Of a stretch of 24,152 nt of DNA, positions 15,401 through 23,100 are shown piece after piece; the first letter of the stretch is position 1; every line of letters starts with the position of its first letter. The translations under genes and the position numbers were made by a program. This DNA comes from a virus: positions 1-24,152 of the IMG/VR virus record IMGVR_UViG_3300025120_000535, one strand, 5' to 3'. Below the pieces are notes generated by a model. That model saw only the letters and a program-made list of their open reading frames with translations, made no database searches and was not told where the DNA came from.

Positions 15401-16828
15401 TCTGAAGTTGGTCCGGAGCAAAAACAATTTAGAAGCTCTATTCAGCTTTCTGGTAGAGTTACTAACACAGTTGTTGGGTCAAGCTCTGGAGCTTCTGAAA
15501 ACAATAAACAATATTTTCCTGGAGTTTTAACAGATACAGCAATAAGTATTTCAACCGCTACAGATTCAAACATGGCTTTTGAAGTATTAGACAACTCAGG
15601 GGCACCTGTTTTGTATTCTACGCTTTCTTCATTTGGTCAAGATAGTCTTTATCAATTAGACACAAACCCTTTAATAGCTCGTTTATCAACTAACGAAGCA
15701 AATCCTATAGGTGTTACATCCACAAACGTTGCTAACACAACAATGAAACCATATTTAGCTGTTTATGAAACAGAGCCTACAGACTCATTACTTGATATAT
15801 ATTGGGAAACAACAACTGTTGGCATGATTTCAGATCTTAATGCTGATATATTAAATACATTTGATGGCGCGGTTGGGTTTGGGCCAATAGGATGGGTATT
15901 AGATGAAAGTAAAGGTAATAATGATACTATAACTAATGTTTTTAAAGCTAGAAATAGCGGTGGAGTAGACCTTCAAGCAACCATGTCTATGTCGGTAGTT
16001 GATGGTTCTGGGCAAGCTTTTGGTGGATTTGTCTTAGTTGGTAATTCAACTTCTGGTTACAGCATTAAAACTAGTCAATTTTTTACTTATATTAATGGTT
16101 CAGATACTTTACAAGTGTTTACATTTACTTTTACAGGAAGTGTAGACATTGGCAGCGGAGCGGGTAGCGGTGAACCTTTTACATTAAGTTTTACCGAGTC
16201 TTTAGCTAATAAACCTCCGGTGTTTGATGCAACATTAACTGGTAGTAATTTACCAACAATACAAGCTTTACCAAGCTCTATAGTGTTAGGAAGTGGAAGC
16301 TTACCAGCTAAAAATGGTGCTAATGTAGGCGGTGCAGAAACAGATGAGTTAAGATGGAGAATAACAGGTCTTACTTTTAATGGTTCAACAGCGGTAAATA
16401 ATATTTTTTCAATTGGAGAACAAAATGGAAATTTAACAAAAACATCTGGAACAGCACAAGGTACTTATGTATTACAAATTACTTTGGAAGATTGCTGGAA
16501 CGGATCTACACAAGGAGTAGGTTTTATGTCTATAGTTGTAAATCAACCTATAGTAGTTCAATCTGCTTTTACAGGAATGCCATCAAGTAATGGGCAAGTT
16601 TTTAGTGGTATAAATTGTAGTGTTTCACAACCTAATACATATTATCACGATGGAAACCCTGGAACTGACATACAAGATGGTGATATATTATATCAAGATG
16701 CTAATGGAACAACACCTGTACCAGACTTCTATTATCTTGTAACAAATCCTAGTGGAAGTAAAGTAATAATTAACACTACAGGAAGTAATGGCAATGGTGT
16801 AGTAATAATAATGTCAACGTGTCCTTAG
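12458..16828 (+). CDS. Phage stabilization / tail-hub protein (1456 aa)
   Basis: The N-terminus (MNKDLDDRLIPNGEYRDAQN, then IGSLESILGN) is a signature I associate with podovirus 'stabilization' proteins, including those of crAss-like phages. Residues around 215-240 (LIEDLLFFTDNRNQPRKINV, D229) look like a beta-propeller blade. Beta modules with the pattern G-M-x-V-x-G-x-G-I-x-x-G-T lie near residues 304-347 (IKPGQVVGSATV) and 756-788 (FEVGMLILGVGIASGTRI). Residues about 1251-1364 resemble a cadherin/Ig-like repeat, with an NKPPVF opening, a NIFSIGEQNGNL turn and TYVLQITLEDCW. The last 90 residues form a further Gly/Asn/Ser-rich beta tip. There is no enzyme motif. Expected role: plug or hub between connector and tail, with the C-terminal domains possibly exposed for receptor contact. 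That exposure is inference. Confidence 0.78.
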   Translation: MPEIKNTFLASKMNKDLDDRLIPNGEYRDAQNISVGKSEDDDIGSLESILGNACVTNFTDSYRTSYVTQNQNLIPETGDYKIILDGVGPVIRVGDDIYLWDNSGEKGTKYLSKVAWFETTSGITTVYVSEPLPYGLPVNQRIIFARPIRVCGYYSDEARSRMYVFLTDYTGTEPLQPSGHINCIYTYTPGADTFNALVFDGGPNLFLNFSTASPITGISLIEDLLFFTDNRNQPRKINVTRSSGYYTSEASISVAKYNPYEPIEMVKTASGNIASSPSTSTITLAVITSGTAASVSGSEITITGLNYNIKPGQVVGSATVITTYIKVLGIEYVGGNTIVTLSAAPGAVATNTINFYPGFEIFSSIVSTTIGYDQYLYVSAWAPSTGIISVNLPITGTISANEPINFLISTMTNKKSVTNWPGDPDYLETLFVRFSYRFRYDDGEYSIIAPFTQIAYIPKQQGYFIGSGGTPATPKDEEAAYRSTILEWMENNVQDIELIIPLPDIAKNLGESNSSTYKISSIDILYKESDSNAVKVLDNVESSSFNSNSLTQYLDYYTYNYQSRKPYKTLPTVQTTRVYDMVPTRALAQETAGNRIIYGNFVNQHTPPNTLNYQVGIAAKQTDVNEGYTNWVEYPNHSLKQNRNYQVGFILSDKWGRQSSVILSSINPTETTSGSITYGGSTVYSPYNETTLSRGQIATWPGDALQLNISSIISSGTSSSQVIATVDGAVSTGGTQIKVDHIGSYDLSQGLVTFPSFEVGMLILGVGIASGTRIKSKISPSTFEINKPLIATLPDGNSITLGGVSNFPSISTGEPGLYAIPSGTGTGFNIFGATATIQGNVYVFTLNSGGGQNIPLAGDIMRGENEDYVKITSISNVGAVYTVTTSGPVNSKYYLNSATASPDNKYSYNLNPTGWYSYKIVVRQQEQEYYNVYLPGIINGYPDQIAATSPVSFVEFPTDEDNKTANIVLFNDNINKIPRDLSEVGPEQKQFRSSIQLSGRVTNTVVGSSSGASENNKQYFPGVLTDTAISISTATDSNMAFEVLDNSGAPVLYSTLSSFGQDSLYQLDTNPLIARLSTNEANPIGVTSTNVANTTMKPYLAVYETEPTDSLLDIYWETTTVGMISDLNADILNTFDGAVGFGPIGWVLDESKGNNDTITNVFKARNSGGVDLQATMSMSVVDGSGQAFGGFVLVGNSTSGYSIKTSQFFTYINGSDTLQVFTFTFTGSVDIGSGAGSGEPFTLSFTESLANKPPVFDATLTGSNLPTIQALPSSIVLGSGSLPAKNGANVGGAETDELRWRITGLTFNGSTAVNNIFSIGEQNGNLTKTSGTAQGTYVLQITLEDCWNGSTQGVGFMSIVVNQPIVVQSAFTGMPSSNGQVFSGINCSVSQPNTYYHDGNPGTDIQDGDILYQDANGTTPVPDFYYLVTNPSGSKVIINTTGSNGNGVVIIMSTCP

Positions 16829-16862
16829 TGTAATAAACACATAAAATAAGTGATAATAAATT

Positions 16863-18308
16863 ATGGCGGCAACAATTGAAATTAAATATTTTAACACTTT
16901 TTGGTTAAAAAAAGTAGCTAATCTTACAGCACAAGCTGTTGCTCCTGTTTTTAATGAAGCACCGGCGGCTGGTATAAAAGGCACTAATTTGCCTAGAGAA
17001 TACACTGTTTGCCCAGGTGGAACTAATTGTACAACTTATGCTGTAACTTACAATAATACTAGCCCTGATTGGTATATAGAAGAATCAAGAATACGAGGTG
17101 GTTATAATAATACATCTGTAGATTTAGGAGCAAAAGCTTATTTAGTAGAAGATTTTCCACAATCACAACATAGGTTTAACTCTTTAATATATTCAGGTAT
17201 ATATAACTCTAGAACAGGAGTTAACAACACAAATCAGTTTCCAGTTGGTGAAAGCATAACTAAAAGTGCTGACCCTGCTTATGTTTCTATACAAAAACTA
17301 TATTCAGAAGATACTAACTTAATTATATTTCAAGAAGACAAAGTAAGTAGAGCTTTAATAGATAAAGACGCTATATATTCTGCGGAAGGCAATGCATCTA
17401 TAACGTCTACAAATTTAGTCATAGGGCAAATTATACCATATAAAGGAGAGTATGGTATAAGCACAGATCCATATAGTTTTGCAATATATGGTTATAGAAA
17501 ATATTTTACAGACAGAAAAAGAAATTGTGTTTTAAGATTATCTTTAGATGGAATGACAGAAATATCATCTTACGGTATGCATGACTTTTTTAGAGATAAT
17601 CTTGGAGCAGTTAATACAAATAAAATTACCGCAGGATTTAATGAGCACACTAAAGACTATACTATATCTATACAAAAAACAGACGACACATTTAATACTT
17701 TGGCTTTTGATGAACAGGTTAGAGGTTGGGTTAGTCTTTATAGTTATGAACCAACTTTTGTTAATAGCTTAGGGAGTGATTTCTTTAGTTTTTACAAAGG
17801 TAGAATATTTAAACATTACATAAATCAAGCAGGATCACCAAATCCTTATGGCCAGTTTTATAATTATATATATAACTCTGACGTAACAGTTGTTTTTAAT
17901 GGTGAGCCATCGTTAATTAAAACTTTTAAAACAGTTAATTATGAAGGATCTGCAGGTTGGGCTGTAATTAATTTACCAGAAAACCACACTGCTTTGTCAC
18001 ATAACGGTATGGTAACTAGTTCTGGTGATAGAGCATTTACTATTGCACCAGCAGCTACAATAACAACGTTAGCAGGATTAACAAGTGATTTTAATGCTAA
18101 TAATTTTAAATTAAAAGAAGGTAAGTATTTTGCAAATTTAGTTAGTAATTCTCCAGCAGAAAATGGTAATATTTTATGGGGAGGAGATACTACGGGTATT
18201 AAAGGCTACTATGCTACTGCAAAATTCTCTGTTAGCAATGCAAGTTACTCAGGAACAAAATCAGAATTATTTGCTGTTTCTACAAACTATGTAGAATCAT
18301 CATATTAA
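16863..18308 (+). CDS. Second stabilization-type tail protein (481 aa)
   Basis: The protein is beta-rich, with no signal peptide or enzyme motif. Conserved-looking blocks are WYIEESRIRGGYNNT (70-84), HRFNSLIYSGIYNSRTGVN (103-121), LYSEDTNLIIFQEDKVSRAL (147-166), and YRKYFTDRKRNCVLRLSLDG (211-230) followed by EISSYGM. The last resembles the FTDNRNQPRKINV blade of the preceding 1456-residue protein, so both may contain propeller repeats and belong to the same tail hub. I associate such blocks with the C-terminal part of podovirus stabilization proteins. A VCPGGTNC cysteine pair lies near residues 50-55. The gene starts 34 bases after its neighbour behind an AATAAATT leader. It could be one half of what is a single longer protein in relatives. 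Confidence 0.7.
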   Translation: MAATIEIKYFNTFWLKKVANLTAQAVAPVFNEAPAAGIKGTNLPREYTVCPGGTNCTTYAVTYNNTSPDWYIEESRIRGGYNNTSVDLGAKAYLVEDFPQSQHRFNSLIYSGIYNSRTGVNNTNQFPVGESITKSADPAYVSIQKLYSEDTNLIIFQEDKVSRALIDKDAIYSAEGNASITSTNLVIGQIIPYKGEYGISTDPYSFAIYGYRKYFTDRKRNCVLRLSLDGMTEISSYGMHDFFRDNLGAVNTNKITAGFNEHTKDYTISIQKTDDTFNTLAFDEQVRGWVSLYSYEPTFVNSLGSDFFSFYKGRIFKHYINQAGSPNPYGQFYNYIYNSDVTVVFNGEPSLIKTFKTVNYEGSAGWAVINLPENHTALSHNGMVTSSGDRAFTIAPAATITTLAGLTSDFNANNFKLKEGKYFANLVSNSPAENGNILWGGDTTGIKGYYATAKFSVSNASYSGTKSELFAVSTNYVESSY

Positions 18309-18321
18309 ATAAATATAAATT

Positions 18322-18993
18322 ATGGGATTATTTGGAAACCTTTTCGGTGGCGCAGCTGAAGCCGCAGGTTATAGATCTATGGCTAGACAAGCTAGAGGTG
18401 AAAAAAGAGCTGCAAAAGCTGGATTAGCTTCTATGGAAAGAAATAGACAAAAAGTAATTAATCCATATCAAAACGTATCTAACCTAAGCGCATTAGCTAA
18501 GGATCTTAGTGGTAATCTAAGTAATCCATTTGCAAACTTAAGTGTTTCTACAGCTGCAGCTGACATACAGGCGGAGCAGACTGATATTGCTTTAGCAAAT
18601 ACGCTAGATACTATTAGAGCTACTGGTGGAGGTGCTGGTGGTGCAACTGCTTTAGCTCAAGCTGCATTACAAGGAAAACAGGGTGTTGCTGCAACTATTG
18701 AACAACAAGAGGTTGCTAATGAAAAAATGGCTGCACAAGGACAACAAACATTAGAGCAGCTTCAAAATGCTGAACAAGCTAGAGTTCAAGGTATTCAATT
18801 AGACGAGGGAAGAAGAATTCAAGATGCAGATGTTGCTGGTAAAGATTATCAATTTAAAGCTCAAGAAAGAAGAGACGAGTCTACTATAAAAGATTTAAGA
18901 CTACAAAGAAACAATGCTTTAGCTAGAGAGTACACTGGTAATACAGCAGCTATAGGCGCAGCAGCCAGCGCTATAAGATCAATACCTATATAA
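18322..18993 (+). CDS. Probable ejected internal virion protein (223 aa)
   Basis: The protein opens with MGLFGNLFGGAAEAAG, an amphipathic glycine/alanine start like those of membrane-active virion proteins. It continues with a long Ala/Gln/Arg-rich helical body containing DIQAEQTDIALANTLDTIRA, then GGGAGGATALAQAALQGKQG, and ends in a small hydrophobic GNTAAIGAAASAIRS helix. The plan (Gly-rich amphipathic start, flexible glycine patch, coiled-coil body) parallels P22 gp7- and T7 gp14-type proteins that leave the virion first and form a conduit in the host envelope. No sequence homology to those can be claimed by eye. It is the first of three genes with the same look, 10 bases ahead of the next. 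No signal peptide is present, as expected for a protein packed in the head. Confidence 0.68.
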   Translation: MGLFGNLFGGAAEAAGYRSMARQARGEKRAAKAGLASMERNRQKVINPYQNVSNLSALAKDLSGNLSNPFANLSVSTAAADIQAEQTDIALANTLDTIRATGGGAGGATALAQAALQGKQGVAATIEQQEVANEKMAAQGQQTLEQLQNAEQARVQGIQLDEGRRIQDADVAGKDYQFKAQERRDESTIKDLRLQRNNALAREYTGNTAAIGAAASAIRSIPI

Positions 18994-19003
18994 ATTTTAA
19001 AAC

Positions 19004-20107
19004 ATGGGATTAAAAGAAAAACTTATTGAAAATAAAAAGATGAATCAGGAGGTTCAATATACCGTCTCCGAGCTTCAATCAAGGTTATCCTATGAGTTAG
19101 GGTATGAAATGAACACAACACCTCCTGTTGATTATGCTAGTTTGTATAATCCTTTTATACAAGCTTATGCAGATATACAATTAGCTTTAGAAAATGGTAC
19201 AGCTAAAGATCCTGCTGAAGCTAGAAAATTTGCAAATGACATAATACAAAGTGTTGAAACAATAAAAACAGGTATGGAAAATATTGAATCAAATACTGAG
19301 TTATGGCAAGACGCTGTTATTAAAGCTAACCTTATGGGTGGTGTAGATCTTATGTCAACACCTGTAAGTAGATATAAAGCTTTAAGTATTTTAGATCAAA
19401 GTTTAGAAGGCTTTGTAGATATTGTAGCTGAAAATCAAGATATATCAAGATTAGCTTGGATTATATATGATAATGATGAAAATTTTGTAGAAAAAATGTA
19501 TTTAAACAAATTAAATCTTTTATCTGAAACACAAGACATGTTTGTAAGTATTCCTGATACATCTGAGCAAAACCAAAAGTTTAAAAAAGATAATCCAGAA
19601 ATATTTGAAGTAAAACAAATGGGTAAGGATACTAACGAAACTGCGTTAACTGGTAATATAACAAAAACATATAGAAAGAAAAAAGCTGATGGTTCTCCAG
19701 ATTTATATCAAAAACCTATAGGAGATAACATGGTACAAGACTTTCAAAAAATAGACAAAGAAGCTATAAAAAATAGTTTACCTTTTCAATTAGCTATGGA
19801 TAAAATAGCCTCAGAAGTATTAGGTACTTATGAAGGTAATGATCAAGTAATAGCTTTTAACAATAATATTTTAGCTCAAGCAACTGATTATTATTTACAA
19901 CCTGGAAAAGCATTAAGAGAAAGTGCAAAAAATAAATTTAAAGAGGATTATAAAACTTGGTTTTTAGAAAAAGAAATTGGTGAAGAAATGCCAATAGGAT
20001 CGCCAAAACCAAAACAAGAGGTTGAAGTAAAAGAAGAAGTGGTTGCAGAACAAAAGCCTGACGGACAAGAAGAAGTAAAAGTAGAAGAACAAGTACAGGT
20101 ATCTTAA
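19004..20107 (+). CDS. Probable virion/ejection protein with K/E-rich tail (367 aa)
   Basis: I do not recognise a named family. The protein is acidic and mostly helical. An N-terminal coiled-coil-like section (KEKLIENKKMNQEV) precedes a region rich in Asp, Asn and Gln (FIQAYADIQLALENG, then FANDIIQSVETIKTG). The centre has a lysine stretch TYRKKKADGSPD. The last 36 residues (332-367) are a Pro/Lys/Glu/Val low-complexity tail (PKPKQEVEVKEEVVAEQ) similar in composition to residues 39-107 of the scaffold. There is no signal peptide, membrane segment or catalytic motif. Its place between a gp14-like protein and a giant internal protein suggests that it is the middle member of an ejection set, like T7 gp15, although it is about half that length. 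The start at 19004 follows AAAACATGGG; Met13 is a possible alternative. Confidence 0.62.
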   Translation: MGLKEKLIENKKMNQEVQYTVSELQSRLSYELGYEMNTTPPVDYASLYNPFIQAYADIQLALENGTAKDPAEARKFANDIIQSVETIKTGMENIESNTELWQDAVIKANLMGGVDLMSTPVSRYKALSILDQSLEGFVDIVAENQDISRLAWIIYDNDENFVEKMYLNKLNLLSETQDMFVSIPDTSEQNQKFKKDNPEIFEVKQMGKDTNETALTGNITKTYRKKKADGSPDLYQKPIGDNMVQDFQKIDKEAIKNSLPFQLAMDKIASEVLGTYEGNDQVIAFNNNILAQATDYYLQPGKALRESAKNKFKEDYKTWFLEKEIGEEMPIGSPKPKQEVEVKEEVVAEQKPDGQEEVKVEEQVQVS

Positions 20108-20116
20108 ATTTAATTA

Positions 20117-23100
20117 ATGGCAAACTGTAAAGAGTTACACGTAATAGGATCCCTAGCATATAAAGATTGTTTGGAGAAAAATAAAAATGTAATAGCTACT
20201 GAAAATGAGTTAGAAGCAGATGTAACTTCTTTGTTTCCTACTAAAACTATAAAAAATCCAGATAACATACTTTTTACGGAAACAGATACTGGAACATTAG
20301 ATTATAAAACAGAAAGTTTATTTAAAATAAATGAAAACACAACTAGAGGCGCGGAAGAAGTTAAAAGTTTTCTTGAAGAATATAGTAGTGAAATACCAGG
20401 GTTATCATATGATTTAGAACAAATTTCTATTGATGCGGGAATGGGTGTTGAATCTAAGGGTTTAAAAAATTTAAGATTAAAATATAAAAACAATAAAGGA
20501 GAAACAGTTCAAAGTGATTTAATAAATTTTAGAGCTGAAGGAAAAACAGAAGAAAACTTAAATACTATAAAAGATTTTTTTAATAAGAACTTAAGTCAAG
20601 AAGAATTAAAAGCTTTAAATGAAAGCTTATACAAAAAAGGTCAAGCAACGTTAGCAAAAAATAATGGAACTTTAAGTATAGAAAAAGAAAGAGAAATATT
20701 AACAACTGTTTTACCAACAGATAATTTTCAACCTTTATACATAGAAGAAGAAGGTGGTAAACCTGATGAAAACGGAAAAGTTAAGTTAATTCCAAATAAA
20801 GCTATATTTGATCCTTATGATAAACCTATAAACAAAGAGTCTAAAACTGGTTCTAATTATGGATCGTATAATTATTTTGGTGGTCCTTTAAAAACTGAAA
20901 AAGTATATCCTTATGAAAAAGAGTTTCAAGTTAGTTTAGATAAATTAACTAATAATAATTATCAGCTTGAAAACCCTAAAAGTCCAGAAGAAATTTATAA
21001 TCAAGCTAAAGAAGATACTATAATAGATATTGCTACGCAAAGATTAAATGAAGCAAAAACATCAAAAAGAAATGAAGATAACGATGAAAGTTTACAAAAT
21101 CAAGCCAGAGCTTTTATTGGGAATGCTGCTTTAAAAACAAGTTTAAAAACAGACTTTAATAAAAAAATAGATGAGGCAGATACTTCTTCTAAAAATCTAG
21201 GTTTATACGAACAGCTTTTAGATTTAATGAAAAAAGTTACTGATGGAAAAGCAGATGAAAAAGATTATGCAACTATACAAGAAAATATTAAATTATTAAA
21301 CTTAAATGTTTCATCAGAAAGCTTTAAGTCTGGTATGAGTTTTGATGATTATGTTGATCAAGGCGGTGCTGAAAATGAAAATTTAAAAAATTTAAATGAT
21401 ATTACATTAAAAAATGGTGTTCAAACTACAAGAGATTTTTTAGCAACATATAAAAACGCTTATCAAAGTGCCAAAGCCGAGCAAGGTTTATTCAAAAAAA
21501 GACAAGTTGAAATAGCTGATTTAATGAATACTATAGAAGATAATGATCTTGCTTTAGATTTAGCCGGTAAAAATTATAGTGACATAGATAAATACATGCG
21601 TAACATAGGTGGTGGATTTGCTGACATAGGTTTTAATTTAATATATGGAACTGGTAAAGTTTTAAATTTTGTAGGAAAAGTAGCACCAAAATCTATAGGT
21701 ACAAGGGTTTTTACTGGACAGTCATTAAAGCAAATGCTAGGTAGTAATGGTATAGATAAAGCATTAGATTCTTTAGCCGTAGACTATGTAGAAGAAACAG
21801 AATCAATTAGAAGCTCTTTTCAGCCTAATATAAGTTTTGAAGATGCTTTTAAGTCTCCTGGTAATTTTGGTAGTTTTATGGTTAATGAAATTACTACTCA
21901 AATACCTATTTACGCTACAATGATGGCCACAGGAGGTTACGGCGCTTTTGTTATAGGTGCTTCTAGTGGTGCAGGAAAAAGAGCAACAATGGCTCATGAA
22001 ATAGCTACAGGTAGAAAAGAATACAGTATACCAGAGTTAATATTAAAACCTATGGGTTATGCTGCAGCGGAAGGTATAATAGCGCATTACACAACGGTGC
22101 CTATTATAAAAGCTAACAAACTTAGATTTACACAGATGTTTAAAAATTCTGATGTTGTAGACAACGGTATTAAAGCTTATTGGAAAGAAAATTTAACAGG
22201 CTTTGTTTACGAACCTTTACTAGAAGCTGGAGGAGAAGCTTTAACTACAGGTTTTCAAAATCTTTTAGATGGCAACGCTTTTACAGCAAATATGGATCAT
22301 TCAGCATTTTCAGGATTTAGCATGTCTTTAATAATGAGTGGTTCTAGTTTTGGCTATGGAACTTATATGAGTAGAAACTCTGATTTTAATAAAAGAAGTG
22401 AGTTAAGAAAAGAATTTGATTTTCAAGAAGACTTAAGTTTACAAAGAGAAGAGTTTAGAAGAAAATTAAATGATGGTAGATATAGTGCTGCTAATAAAAA
22501 AGAGTTTAAAAATGTTATAGATTTTTTTGATAGTAAAATAAAAGAGCAAGCTATAGTTATTGATAATTCTATCAACAAAATAGAATCAATAATAAAAAAT
22601 AATTACAGAGAAGGGCATGCTACAGACATTAAGAACCAATTAAAAGCTCAAACAATTTTACAAAATAGAGCTCAAGAAGTTTTAAACAATAATGCTTTTA
22701 GTGAAAAACAAAAATCTGACATAATAAAAATTTTAAGTATTGAATACCAAGGTCATCAATCTAAAATTGATGGTTCTTTGAAAGAAAATAATATGATGAA
22801 GTTTAGGCCAGAGTTTGAACTTTTAGAACTTAGTGTCAACGAAGATGGAACTCCTGACTTAAACAAAAGACAGAAGTTTTCAGATTACATGAATGAAGCC
22901 GCTGGTCTTATACAAGCTGAAGGAGGTAATATTTCTGTTGAAAACACAAGAAGAGGTGCTTATGAATTATATGTAACTGATATTATTAAAGAATCTAACG
23001 CTTCTGCTGCTAAAAATAAATTTGCTCAATTAAACTTTACTCAATTAGATACGGTAGAACAAGCTATAGATTGGATTAACAACAAATCTAAACTTTCAGA

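Noticed and set aside
19938-20159. Reverse-strand Leu/Val-rich frame that looks like a membrane protein
   Set aside because: It mirrors the K/E/Q-rich tail of the 367-residue gene. The apparent hydrophobicity is an antisense artefact, and it overlaps the start of the giant gene.
21953-21990. Possible P-loop (GASSGAGKRAT) in the giant protein
   Set aside because: The spacing and the residue after Lys (Arg, not Ser/Thr) do not fit GxxxxGK[ST], and the segment follows directly on a hydrophobic Gly-rich stretch, so a membrane-segment flank is more likely.
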